Assembly (NCBI GenBank): GCA_965222505.1 | Contig: OZ244956.1 | Coordinates: 4,960,001-5,024,000, forward strand | DNA: 64,000 nt | From: G965222505 sp965222505 | GTDB lineage: Bacteria > Bacteroidota > Rhodothermia > Rhodothermales > DATKEJ01 | Reading direction: 5' to 3' | Part shown: positions 10,801 through 18,170 of the stretch, piece after piece | Layout: each line of letters starts with the position of its first letter | Numbering within the stretch: position 1 is the first letter of the stretch | Made by a program: the position numbers and the translations under genes | The notes under the pieces: generated by a model | Told to the model about the DNA's origin: nothing | Databases searched by the model: none | Seen by the model: only the letters and a program-made list of their open reading frames with translations

Positions 10801-12936
10801 AAGCAGGGTTTGCCGTTGGCTGGCTGAAGCCACGCCGGGCAAGGTCCGTGAAGCCGGTTGGCCCGGACGTTCATAGACCACATCGAGTTCAAATTCATCC
10901 CGTGTAAAGCCCCGTCCAGGGATCTTGTAGACGTTTTTCATCATCAGGGACCACGACGGGTCATTGGGTACCTGATTGCCCCGGCGGAGAAGTTTGAGGA
11001 CCAGCCGGTCATCATCGAGTTGGCCCGTCGAGCCCCCGCTTTCATTCGCAAAATCCCCAACCTGTATCACCTGGCCGTCTTCGGTCAGGTAACGGTAGGC
11101 CACCGCGAGGGCCTCGTTTTCGGTGAGCGGGGTTTGCAGGGACATGAACCCGAGCAGGGGGTCAAACTCATAGTCCCGGCCTTCAATGAGTTTCTTGAAT
11201 TTCCCTTCCTGAAAACTGGATTGGGGGACGCCAACGATGTTTTCGAGGTAATCGGTAATCGGTTGTTGCCCGTCCCGGAGGCGTTCGAGTTCATACCCTT
11301 GCCGGTTGGGGCCGTTGAGGCGGGGGAGATCTCCTTCGAGGGTATTGTATTGGTCGTCCCGGAAGAGGATGCTTTCACCGAAGTCTGTGATGGCAATGAC
11401 GCGCCGCTCGTTGTCCTGTTCGATGGTTTGCTGTTGCAGTTTCCAGACCTCGATGTCCGTGATCCGGTCAATGCCGATGGTGAGCGTGGGCGGGTTGGCC
11501 GTCAGGGCTTCTTCCCAGGCGTTTCGGAAATAATAGGCCAGGTAGAAGTGGGCGTTTTCCTCGTAATCGGTCGGTTTGAGGTCGATGGGGGTGGTTTCGG
11601 AGCCGCCTTCGAGGGAGAGTTCTTCGGATTCGCCTTCCTGTTGGCTCAGTACCGTTGTCAAGCGCAAGCCGCCCAGTTGCCAGTCGGTGCGGATGCCGAA
11701 CAGGCTCTGGCCGCCCTGGATGAGGCTGGAGGGGGTTTGAAGGAAGACGTTCCCGGCCACCACTTTCTGGATGATTTCGTCTTCGTAGCCGGTGTATTCC
11801 AGTTTAAGCTGGTTCTGGAAATCGAAGGTCCGTTCGGTGTCCCAGTTGACATCTACCCGGAGTTTATCCCCGATGGAGCCGGTAATGCCGAGGCGAATGT
11901 TCTGCCCGAAGTCGGGGTCCAGCCGACCGCTACGGCCGGTCAGGGAGGCTTGCTGATCGCTTTTCTGATAGGCAAATCCGGCATCAATGTTGACCTGGCC
12001 GTTCACGCGCAGGTCTACTTCTGGTTTACCAAAGATCGTGGTAAAGGCACTTTGTTTACCCCCCGGCACGGCAATGTTGATTCCAAAGCCCCGCCGTTGT
12101 TGTTGCCGCCGCCGGGAGCGTTGCGAAACGAGGTCCCGGAATGATTTGTCCAGGTCATTCCGCATGCGGGCGCCGAGGTAAAAGGTAGGGTCAACAGCCA
12201 CCGGTTCGCGCACCTCGGTTTGCCCCACAAATTCCTTCACGATGTACCGATTTTGGGTCGAGTCCAGTTTGATTTCGTGCCGCCAGTAGCTCCCCAATTT
12301 TGTTTGGAACGCGCGCTGCTTGCGTGGAAAGAGGGATGCGGTCAGGCGGTCGCGTTTGACGCGGGGCAGGTACTTGAAGATGCGGGCTGAATCCGGAAAA
12401 GCGAGCGAGTCAACAACGGCCAGAGAATCATCGATCACCAGCGAGTCCGGGAAGGATAGGGAATCGGCCCGAGCCAGGGTAGAATCAGGCTGAAGTAGGG
12501 ATGGGTCTAGGGTTGGCGGTAGCGTGACCGTTGAGTCTGCGCCCGGAATCGGGAGGGTGACGGCTACACTATCGGTATCGGCGCGGGCAAGGGTAAGCGT
12601 GGTACTGTCTGAAACCAGGCCCTGCACGTTTACGGCAACGCTATCGGTATCGGCCGGTGCGAGGGTGAGGCGTTGGGGGGGGACGTCTGACGTACTGTCG
12701 GAAATGAGCGCCTTGAGATCGACGGCTACACTGTCTGTATCGGACAGGGCAAGGGTAAACCCTTCCCATCGCGCATCCGAAGGCCGCCCCTCTGATGCCG
12801 AAAAGGCAATCAGGGCGGTTAGGGCTGCACCCAGCGTCACCACATAGCGTATAGCCGCCCGAAAGCGACCGTCGCGCAATCGACCCAAAGCGGTTGGTTC
12901 GTTGTGCGCTCTCGGTCTGGACGTTTTGGGCCGCAT
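4825..12936 (-). CDS. sprA: SprA, outer-membrane translocon of the type IX secretion system
   Basis: A giant protein of about 2,700 residues, the size class of SprA/Sov, the very large beta-barrel that forms the T9SS outer-membrane channel. A hydrophobic stretch (VVTLGAALTALIAF) near the start fits a signal peptide. It is followed by three Asp/Ser-rich repeats containing DTDSVAV, then long alternating beta-type sequence, ending VRVNITN. SprA-like segments include GITGSIGDKLRVDVNWDTER, KVVAGNVFLQTPSSLIQGGQ and RADYDFLDRIKFGSTLMRLS. A charged, probably helical insertion of about 70 residues (KQEKKTREEAKKRAEE) is encoded at about 6290-6505. The frame stays open to an ATG at 13116, but everything before 12936 is tandem-repeat DNA, so I chose the ATG in the last repeat copy; a GTG near 12841 is also possible. 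It should export the sorting-domain proteins in this window. Family assignment is strong; the exact start is not. Confidence 0.9.
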   Translation of the reverse strand: MRPKTSRPRAHNEPTALGRLRDGRFRAAIRYVVTLGAALTALIAFSASEGRPSDARWEGFTLALSDTDSVAVDLKALISDSTSDVPPQRLTLAPADTDSVAVNVQGLVSDSTTLTLARADTDSVAVTLPIPGADSTVTLPPTLDPSLLQPDSTLARADSLSFPDSLVIDDSLAVVDSLAFPDSARIFKYLPRVKRDRLTASLFPRKQRAFQTKLGSYWRHEIKLDSTQNRYIVKEFVGQTEVREPVAVDPTFYLGARMRNDLDKSFRDLVSQRSRRRQQQRRGFGINIAVPGGKQSAFTTIFGKPEVDLRVNGQVNIDAGFAYQKSDQQASLTGRSGRLDPDFGQNIRLGITGSIGDKLRVDVNWDTERTFDFQNQLKLEYTGYEDEIIQKVVAGNVFLQTPSSLIQGGQSLFGIRTDWQLGGLRLTTVLSQQEGESEELSLEGGSETTPIDLKPTDYEENAHFYLAYYFRNAWEEALTANPPTLTIGIDRITDIEVWKLQQQTIEQDNERRVIAITDFGESILFRDDQYNTLEGDLPRLNGPNRQGYELERLRDGQQPITDYLENIVGVPQSSFQEGKFKKLIEGRDYEFDPLLGFMSLQTPLTENEALAVAYRYLTEDGQVIQVGDFANESGGSTGQLDDDRLVLKLLRRGNQVPNDPSWSLMMKNVYKIPGRGFTRDEFELDVVYERPGQPASRTLPGVASASQRQTLLQLLGFDLLNEENAPAPDNKFDFQPYQIKQDRGLLFFPYVEPFAARIAEITDQDQFIFTNLYTQKKAEARRDSQHDVYHIRGEYKTSVKEVYNLGFFGVVDGSVKVRSGNFELVEGADYIVDYSTGTVTITNPAYLTPGRDIRISYERNQFAAISKKTLLGLRADYDFLDRIKFGSTLMRLSEKPLIDKFRVGDEPLSNVIWGLDGSMLLEPRWLTRALDALPLIQTKEASSIDIKGEFAQLLPGHPNTQAFKRTRTQLQNNGRDFKADELAGIAYIDEFESFENAITLTQPGAWRLSSSPDSIGVPLPALNRDSLVTTWRGTLGWYTMEPNIRQSLAEESSQENFDAIRNVHVKEVFPNKDTSGETGIGELQRTFDMYYDPLRRGPYNFNTTELTTCFNPNSNDPCRKNVWAGMMQRIPEGYTDFDLNNVEFVEFIFAVHDHGQLDQDAKLVIDLGSISEDVVPNDKLNTEDGLTLNNIDQATSDEWSRLPTGIQDAVVDVDEQTLRTEDLGFDGLPSNTQFSDYEITEAEFYEGYVDAVRDAYSESSVEFRRAQEDPSGDDYHHFLDPYFARAELFRPDEQTRPQRRFSHFFPGLELNSIEAQREVGGGSGNVVGNNKFPDSEDLNLNATLDNDDRYYQYAVPLAPNELERLSGPDEINDFVVRSIERTEPINGFSKPPPYTKWYVIRIPVRQFHRRVGGISDFNLIQSMRMWITGVQNPLTLRFASLELVGSQWQKSFEVGDNFNINDVLSISAINNEESQNYRIPSGAVRSQIQIATTGTRQDAREQALVLRLKDMAPGDERAVFKTFNQGVDLLKYSNLRMYAHAHGGDGAVDGTGAGFSERGELKLFLRLGLNEDEDYYEYELPLTPSSPQSGDPDVLWQTNINVGDEVIDLNSINLVLGEFNKLKVSRDEAVAAGLLRTDQIFLEENRTFDFAPPGTRLKIRGNPSLSGVTNIVIGVRADSMNTQLISDSEVWVNELRVSGFDEAKGWAALASAQFKLADLATISANVRRQTDGFGGLSSGLGSRETNNLSEWALNTSFNLHKLIPERFGWTLPLTYSIRTNESTPRFAPDRGDIRVNELLAQIDENENLDAAEKSERREEVLQSAQTFSHTRSVSIPIKKSNSRSPILRNTLDAISVNFSASETESRNPSTEFNDTWRWSSSASYRLNVRNPRTFRPFFFLDPVPVLNLLGKLRMSYVPQSVNASAAAQRNFSESKERSRLNIIDSAPTADSLRFVQSAQFPIRETHALSHDRSFGFQYNPFSFLNLGYDSSVNQSLRALGVDTLFSIASFDSLNGYREFGPFNRSPLDSLLSNSIIIDPVNVIENKSLDVVPATDVLSRVFSRGEDVRTDRYSQNYTASFQPRLQQFKSISWLTIQPISYSSRFQWQNGPAGQEDTGANVSNNTSLRGGLRLSIQEFWRKFDFYTKMEQGIKQKADQKRLDRAREKQEKKTREEAKKRAEETAEAQAREDEEKRTALQERIETGDSLAVTELALLDSTIAARPPLEFPEDTTGGGFPLPIPNPVDLSKQLFLALTSPRDLTMTYSSTGSGSSSNVKGGFGLFDKSSPSFRYRLGLDDRISPDDRFIENERLRVSDRIQNSKQLSARTDFSLGQSFRVDLTWEARWDNREEITYRLNAQELGDDDTPLGMQNEFGENRTQSGSNQISVWTFGASYEDFFNRQLNTFLRDAEQAIGGEIIDVNGDGTVLSNQTLVQDFRSAFSSIDGSGLKLGFNVPLPNWSINYTGLGQWPVLRAISQSATLRHSYSATYDSDFRTNASAGLDPDGNPNTKPLSLRTNQGTVRVIYEIPELEVGSVRINERFQPLLGLNVSWKGGIQTDFTWNRSRSYSLSTTNADVNNSNTEDFSLRTTFSKRGLKLPFFGGKKLNNTIRFTLTLSISDNIEKRFRLQSDLEDNLQGRTDNETYLNPKPIATSRITLEPRISYTFSSRVSADFFVRYEQSDSSRLSKTTNIKGGWNIRVNITN

Positions 12937-13114
12937 GTGCGGGTTGAGGTCCAGGCCGCGAGCTGGTTGTTCGTTGTGCGCTCTCGGTCTGGACGTTTTG
13001 GGCCGCATGTGCGGGTTGAGGTCCAGGCCGCGAGCTGGTTGTTCGTTGTGGGTTGTTTCAACGTCATACAATGAACAACCAGCCCACGCAGTAGGCGAAC
13101 AACGAACAACTAAC
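12897..13114. repeat. 72-bp tandem duplication and inverted GAACAAC heptamer element at the sprA start
   Basis: A 72-bp unit beginning GTTCGTTGTGCGCTC is present at 12897 and again at 12969, and a third partial copy begins at 13041. The right flank (13073-13114) is an inverted counterpart made of GAACAAC-type 7-nt units around AGCCCACG. A close relative of the right arm lies at 61087-61158. If translated on the minus strand, the duplication gives two 24-residue repeats (RGLDLNPHMRPKTSRPRAHN) before the SprA signal peptide; this is probably not real protein. Confidence 0.7.
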
Positions 13115-13225
13115 AAAAATCAGTATCAAACGCTATAGGCCGTGTCTCTCTCAGTTGGGGAATGGGGCTGGGTTGCCTGAAAAACTAAATCAATGCCCTT
13201 TCGGCTACAAGTAAAGATCAGATGT

Positions 13226-13304
13226 ATTGATGATTGGGCATCTGTGATTTGTAATTGTGTATTTGAAATCACAAATCACAGATGCCCAGTCACCAATTAC
13301 CAAT
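13226..13304. repeat. Intergenic palindrome with 7-nt units (AATCACA/AATTACC type)
   Basis: The left arm (TTGGGCATCTGTGATTT) pairs with the right arm (AAATCACAGATGCCCA), and the arms extend outwards as imperfect 7-nt repeats AATCACA, AGTCACC and AATTACC. It lies between the convergent-side end of the oxidoreductase gene and the sprA start. No gene is visible between 13117 and 13409. Confidence 0.65.
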
Positions 13305-13409
13305 AAAAACGACCTGTGCCTCCTCATTATTGCATCATCAATTAAGGTTTCGGTCCCGCTTCAAACGTGCTGTCAACCCCAAACCAACCCCTTCCGTTCC
13401 ATGTGCGGG

Positions 13410-14585
13410 TTATCCATCAGGTTGCATGAGGTCTACCGTATCTTCATGCCACGTCGTCTTGATGTGCAGGCCGTGTTCGCGGAGCAGATCGAAGAACAGA
13501 TCCACAGGGAGGATACGTTCCGGTGGGGCTGCACCACCCCCCGAGAGGTGCGGGCTGACCAACAACTCTGCGACGGACGCGACCGATACGGCGGTACACC
13601 GTTTCATGGCCGTCACATTTTGGGTGGCGTCATAGGTCTCCTGCATCTCTGCAACGAGGCTCTGGGGCTTGCCGTCCTTGGTGCCGGTAATCAGGACGCG
13701 CAGGAGCATGGCATCGGGCTGGTCCTGGGGGATGGTGCGTTGCAACTGCTTTACAAACAGGCTCCGGTGGGTATGGTGCGTACGGACATCGACATTCTGG
13801 GTATTGGCCAGGCCAAGGGCTACAGCAAACTGCATCTGTTTGGCATGGTCCGGGCGGGTTACGGTCTTGAAGTCCAGGTTTTCGACCCGGCCCAGTAAAT
13901 CCTGGGGCAATGTCGATAGGTTCCAGGACGTATAGAAGGCTTCCAGGGTACCATAAGGCTCGCCAAAGGAAAGGGATTCCAGCCCGGTAAGCGGCTCATA
14001 TTCGATGAGTTTGCCGTCCTGGATCAATTGGACGGGATGGGTATATTTTTGAATGAGCTGTTCCGCAGAGAAGGGGATGGTAAAGTTCAACGGGGGCGTG
14101 GGCTCCAGGGGAATATCCCCAAAGCGGACCCGAGCTTCGGTCACCTCGTCAAATTGTTCGATGCCGTGCATGCAGAGGATGTTTACAAGTCCGGGGGCGA
14201 GGCCGCAATTCGGGACCAGCCAAACGGCTTTGTTCGCAGCCTCGTCGTTGCGGGAGAGGATCTTGTGGGCGGCCCGGTCGTCGCCCCCGAGGTCACAGAA
14301 ATGTGCTTCGAGTTCCACGGCCAGATCGGCGAGGTCCGGGTTCAGTTTAGGAGGTAAACAACTGATCATACACTGGCTTCCCCGAATGACGGGCATCAGA
14401 GCGTTCAGGTCTCGTACATCTACCTGGCGGCAGCGCAGCTTGGTACTTTGGATACGCCGTTCCAGGTCCACAAAGATACCGGGCCGGGCATCACAAACCT
14501 GGATTTCGGAAATGGCTTCCCGCCGTGTCAGGTGATCCACGACGGCCGAGCCGATAATACCTGCGCCGAGAACAGTAATTTTCAT
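13410..14585 (-). CDS. Saccharopine dehydrogenase-like NAD(P)-dependent oxidoreductase
   Basis: A protein of 391 residues from the ATG at 14585. This start is preferred over one 60 bp upstream because it places the Rossmann motif GAGIIGSAV directly at the N-terminus (MKITVLGAGIIG). The first about 130 residues form the nucleotide-binding domain. The rest matches the saccharopine dehydrogenase catalytic region, with LVPNCGLAPGLVNIL and MHGIEQFDEV as typical features, and a C-terminal substrate domain. Family members act on saccharopine, on lysine-derived or carboxynorspermidine-type substrates, or are of unknown function. The substrate cannot be set from sequence alone. It lies 67 bp downstream of the fused ABC permease on the same strand, so the two may be co-transcribed, with no obvious functional link. 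Confidence 0.75.
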   Translation of the reverse strand: MKITVLGAGIIGSAVVDHLTRREAISEIQVCDARPGIFVDLERRIQSTKLRCRQVDVRDLNALMPVIRGSQCMISCLPPKLNPDLADLAVELEAHFCDLGGDDRAAHKILSRNDEAANKAVWLVPNCGLAPGLVNILCMHGIEQFDEVTEARVRFGDIPLEPTPPLNFTIPFSAEQLIQKYTHPVQLIQDGKLIEYEPLTGLESLSFGEPYGTLEAFYTSWNLSTLPQDLLGRVENLDFKTVTRPDHAKQMQFAVALGLANTQNVDVRTHHTHRSLFVKQLQRTIPQDQPDAMLLRVLITGTKDGKPQSLVAEMQETYDATQNVTAMKRCTAVSVASVAELLVSPHLSGGGAAPPERILPVDLFFDLLREHGLHIKTTWHEDTVDLMQPDG

Positions 14586-14652
14586 TTTTTGTATGGTGAT
14601 GGATTTAGAATCAGCATCATTGGCAAATGGTTCTCGATCCGCCAATGATGCA

Positions 14653-16293
14653 TCATCGGCTCAGGCGTTTCACGAGCAGGGTGGCGGCACCAATGAGGAG
14701 CATCAGAAAGACGCTATAGGCAGCGGCTGAGCCGAAATTGTACAGGCGTAACTGCGCCAGAATCTCCACGCTGATGGGGCGGTTGTCAAAGACGTAGAGC
14801 ATGATGGAGGAGACAAATTCACCAAGGGCTGTCACAAACGTCAGCAGCCCCCCCGCCAGGATGGCTGGACCGATAAAAGGCAACACGACGCGCCGAAACG
14901 TAGCCCAGGCGCCGGCCCCGAGGTCTGAGGAGGCTTCGCTAAGCCGGTCGTCATAGGTTTCCAGGGCCGCCGAGGTGGCACGGACCACCAATGGAATGTG
15001 CCGGATGAAATACGCCAAGGGTAAGATCCAGAAACTCCCGACCAATACCGAGCCGAAGCTGAGGGCGTTCGGTGTGTTGAATGTTACGATCAGATTGAGG
15101 GCAATGACGGTACCGGGGATGGCAAAGGGCAGCACCGTCAGTACGCGGATCAGGGTCCGGCCGGGCACAGCCGTCTTAACGATCACCAATGCAGCGGCAA
15201 CGCCAAACACTACATTGGCCGTTGTGGCCCCAACGGCCATCAAAAGGCTGTTTCGGATAGGGGCCAGGACATTGGGGTCGGTGAACAAGGCCGTGTAATT
15301 GGTGAAGGTATACCGTTCCGGCAACAACTGGTAGGTCCAGCTGCCTTCTTGTGCAAACGAGATGAGGATGACCGTAGCAACGGGAAGCAACAGGAACAGC
15401 AGTAACGCCACCGCACCGGCCACCGCAGCCATCCGTGCCCATCCGCTTTGCACAGGAAGGGCCGGAGGGGCCATGCCCTTGGTGGCCTGGGTACCGAGTT
15501 TTCGGTAGTTCGTACCCTCCAGGAAAAACAGGAACAGCAGACAAATAACCGTCAGGACTGTCGAGACGGTAGCCGACAGGGCTAAGTCTCCGTTGGTTTT
15601 GTAGTTGAAGATTTGAAGCGTCAGGAAATTGTCGTTGCCGGCAAAGAGGAGGGGGGCGGTGAAGCTCGCCATCGAGATCATAAACACCAGCAGCGACGCG
15701 CTCAACATGGAGGGGCGAAGGGCAGGGAGCATCACCCGACGAAAGGTATAAAAGGCCGATGCGCCGAGGTCGGAGGAGGCTTCCAGTGTACTCTGGTCCA
15801 TACTCCGCAAGGCCGCGGTCACGAACAGGTAGAAATAGACATACAGGGAATAGACATGCACGATCCACACCGCCCATAACCCCTCAAACGCAAAAGGAGC
15901 CTCTGCCAAACCCAGGGTCTCCTGTATCAGCCGCGGGAGGATGCCGCTTTCGCCATAGAGAAACAAAAAGGCCAAGACGCCTACCAGCGGAGGGAGTGCC
16001 AACGGCAAAGCAGCCAAAGCCGTCAACATACCCCTGAGGGGAAAATCGAACCGAAAAAACAGGTATGCCAGTAAGGTGCCCAACAACCCGGCTCCCAGTA
16101 CGCTGTAGACGGAAATCATCACCGAGTTGCCCAATGCCCGCACATTTGCCGAGCGCCACCCCGAAAAAAACGCCGCATACAGGTCGACGTCCAGGCTCAT
16201 CAGGACTGTACGCAGGCTCGGATACAGCACATACCCCAGCAAGATCAGCAAGATCGGGAGGTAGAGGAAGTAAGCGCTGCGTTGAGAAAGCAT
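14653..16293 (-). CDS. Fused ABC transporter permease (iron(III)/thiamine-type, two permease domains)
   Basis: A 546-residue inner-membrane protein with about twelve hydrophobic segments. It is two binding-protein-dependent permease domains in one chain, as in FbpB and ThiP. Each half has the EAA loop that docks the ATPase: EASSDLGASAFYTFRRVMLP at about residues 180-200 and EASSDLGAGAWATFRRVVLP at about 450-470. This domain layout is typical of ferric-iron, thiamine and phosphonate/2-aminoethylphosphonate importers. No ATPase or substrate-binding protein lies next to it in the window, so the substrate is undetermined and the partners must be encoded elsewhere. Upstream is a palindromic repeat and then cysS on the same strand. 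Confidence 0.8.
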   Translation of the reverse strand: MLSQRSAYFLYLPILLILLGYVLYPSLRTVLMSLDVDLYAAFFSGWRSANVRALGNSVMISVYSVLGAGLLGTLLAYLFFRFDFPLRGMLTALAALPLALPPLVGVLAFLFLYGESGILPRLIQETLGLAEAPFAFEGLWAVWIVHVYSLYVYFYLFVTAALRSMDQSTLEASSDLGASAFYTFRRVMLPALRPSMLSASLLVFMISMASFTAPLLFAGNDNFLTLQIFNYKTNGDLALSATVSTVLTVICLLFLFFLEGTNYRKLGTQATKGMAPPALPVQSGWARMAAVAGAVALLLFLLLPVATVILISFAQEGSWTYQLLPERYTFTNYTALFTDPNVLAPIRNSLLMAVGATTANVVFGVAAALVIVKTAVPGRTLIRVLTVLPFAIPGTVIALNLIVTFNTPNALSFGSVLVGSFWILPLAYFIRHIPLVVRATSAALETYDDRLSEASSDLGAGAWATFRRVVLPFIGPAILAGGLLTFVTALGEFVSSIMLYVFDNRPISVEILAQLRLYNFGSAAAYSVFLMLLIGAATLLVKRLSR

Positions 16294-16318
16294 TGGGTTA
16301 GCTCGCGATCAAGGCGGG

Positions 16319-16418
16319 CACCAATCCCGAGGCAACGCCGAGGGATCTCCCTGGGAATGACTGCGCCATTCATGTGGAGATCCCTCCTCAGGCCGATGAC
16401 CTTCGTTCGGGATTGGTG
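16319..16418. repeat. Long imperfect palindrome between cysS and the ABC permease
   Basis: CACCAATCCCGA at 16319 pairs with TCGGGATTGGTG ending at 16418, and inside it AGGGATCTCC pairs with GGAGATCCCT. The GAGATCCCTC motif recalls widespread intergenic palindromes. It lies just after the cysS stop codon region and may end transcription or stabilise the mRNA end, but there is no T-run. Confidence 0.6.
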
Positions 16419-16425
16419 CTGGTCC

Positions 16426-17943
16426 TTAATAATCTGTTTTCTTCTTCCAGATCGTTCCGTCCGCCGTGTCCTGGATTTCGACATCCATGGCGAGGAGGGC
16501 TTCGCGGATGGCATCGGACATGGCCCAGTCCTTGGCGGCACGGGCTTCCTTCCGGGCGGCGATCATGGTTTCCACCTGTTGGGCAAAGGCGTCTTCTGCC
16601 GGATCGGCCTGTTCTGGAGCTGATGTGTGTTCCGGGTTAGGATAGACGATGCCCAGGAGTTGCTGGATCTGATCCAGCCACATCTGGGCGCGCTGGGCCG
16701 TGGCCCGGTTGAAAGCCTGTACGCCCTCTAAGACTTTCACGCCTTCCAGTGCGCGCGCCAGGGCCAGGGGGGTGTTCAGATCGTCGGTCATGGCATTAAG
16801 GGTGCCGGTGTAAGCCTCATCTAATGCGGGGCCAATTTCGTCGGTACCCTCCACTTCATGGAAAAGTCCTTTCTGTACCCGTTCGACCACCGCTTGGTAG
16901 CGTCGTACAATTCGGGCGCTGTCTTTGAGGGTTTTGAAGGTAAAGTTGAAGGGTTTGCGGTAGTAACCGGACATTAAGGTGTACCGCAACGCCAGCGGGG
17001 GCACCCCCCGGCCCCCTTCGGATTCTGGAGCGATGAGGTCGTGCACGGTAAAAAAATTACCTTCGCTCTTGGACATCTTTTGTCCCTCGACGTGTAAAAA
17101 CCGGGTGTGAACCCAGTGGTTGGCAAAGGGTTTACCGGTCAGGCATTCGGCCTGGGCAATTTCGCACTCGTGGTGGGGGAAAATCAGATCCTCACCCCCG
17201 GCGTGGAGGTCGAAGGTATCGCCCAGGTATTGACGGGCCATCACCGAGCATTCGATGTGCCATCCCGGAAAACCCCATCCCCAGGGACTGTACCACTGCA
17301 TCAGGTGTTTGTCATCCTTTTTCCACAGGGCAAAATCACGGGGGCTACGTTTTTCCGGGTCCGTCACGATGTCGCGTACGGCTTCTTCCAAGCCTTCTTC
17401 ATCCGTATTGCCGGACAGCTTGCCGTAGGCCGGAAACCGCCGCACGTTGAAATAAACGGCATTTGAGGTTTCGTAGGCATGTCCACCGTCGATCAGGGCC
17501 TGTACTGCCATGATTTGCTCCCGCATGTGCTGGGTGGCCCGAGGGCGCACGGTGGGTTCGAGCAGGTTGAGGGTATGCCAATCGTTGATCAGGGCCTTGG
17601 TATAGTGCTCGGCCAGATCCCAGACATTGGCAAAGGCTTCACCCTCTTTGGAGTGGAGCGCTCTGGCCATTTTGTCCTCACCCTGGGTATCGGCAACGTC
17701 GTCATCGGTCAGGTGGCCGACGTCGGTTACGTTGGAGACGTACGTGGTTTCCCAGCCGAGGGCCAGGGCCGTGCGATAGATCAGGTCCGCTGTGATAAAG
17801 GTGCGAAAGTTGCCGATGTGGGCGTAGGAATACACCGTGGGGCCACAAGAGTAGAAGTGAAACTGGCTAGGTTTCAGCAGGTTGAGGGGTTCAACGCTGC
17901 GGGTGAGGGTGTTGTAGAGGCGAAAAGTCGGGGCCGGAGGCAT
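16426..17943 (-). CDS. cysS: Cysteinyl-tRNA synthetase
   Basis: A class I aminoacyl-tRNA synthetase of 505 residues that charges tRNA-Cys with cysteine. The HIGH-type signature is in GPTVYSYAHIGN (residues 35-45), with the zinc-binding Cys33 just before it. Further zinc-site and active-site segments are visible: GWHIECS and DLHAGGEDLIFPHHECE. The KMSKS loop (KMSKSEGN) lies near residue 290. The C-terminal DALR-type helical domain and anticodon-binding tail are complete, and the length is normal for the family (about 460-500) with a short extension. It is a housekeeping gene with no obvious partner next to it. Confidence 0.95.
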   Translation of the reverse strand: MPPAPTFRLYNTLTRSVEPLNLLKPSQFHFYSCGPTVYSYAHIGNFRTFITADLIYRTALALGWETTYVSNVTDVGHLTDDDVADTQGEDKMARALHSKEGEAFANVWDLAEHYTKALINDWHTLNLLEPTVRPRATQHMREQIMAVQALIDGGHAYETSNAVYFNVRRFPAYGKLSGNTDEEGLEEAVRDIVTDPEKRSPRDFALWKKDDKHLMQWYSPWGWGFPGWHIECSVMARQYLGDTFDLHAGGEDLIFPHHECEIAQAECLTGKPFANHWVHTRFLHVEGQKMSKSEGNFFTVHDLIAPESEGGRGVPPLALRYTLMSGYYRKPFNFTFKTLKDSARIVRRYQAVVERVQKGLFHEVEGTDEIGPALDEAYTGTLNAMTDDLNTPLALARALEGVKVLEGVQAFNRATAQRAQMWLDQIQQLLGIVYPNPEHTSAPEQADPAEDAFAQQVETMIAARKEARAAKDWAMSDAIREALLAMDVEIQDTADGTIWKKKTDY

Positions 17944-18030
17944 GAACTTGGCGGTATGGGTACGCTATGGATGAATAAGGGGCGTTATACCCGGATGGTT
18001 TAGGTTGGTGCCGGGCGGAGAAGGGAGTAT

Positions 18031-18096
18031 GTGATTGATAATTGATGATTGGTGATTTAGGGAGAAAAAAGAACCAATCACCAATTACCAATCAAT
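18031..18096. repeat. Intergenic palindrome with 7-nt AATCACC/AATTACC units
   Basis: The left arm (GATGATTGGTGATTT) at 18031-18058 pairs with the right arm (AACCAATCACCAATTACC) at 18072-18096. The right arm reads as 7-nt units AATCACC, AATTACC, AATC. It lies between the divergent cysS and nitroreductase genes. Confidence 0.65.
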
Positions 18097-18170
18097 CCCC
18101 ACCCTTGAATCCCCACCCCATACGGTGTACCTTCCTACGCCTCCTTCCACTGTGAAATTGTGCTACTTCT

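Noticed and set aside
10858..12144. A 428-codon open frame on the plus strand opposite sprA (and others such as 9931-10827)
   Set aside because: These are antisense shadows of sprA. The GC-rich codon pattern of the real gene keeps the opposite strand open, and the translations show no family features.
12897..13040. The 72-bp tandem repeat considered as a CRISPR array
   Set aside because: The units are directly adjacent with no unique spacers, and no cas gene is present.
13117..13409. Intergenic regions checked by eye for tRNA genes
   Set aside because: No cloverleaf with a TTCRA-type T-loop and an acceptor stem was found here or in the other gaps; a tRNA search program would be needed to exclude them fully.
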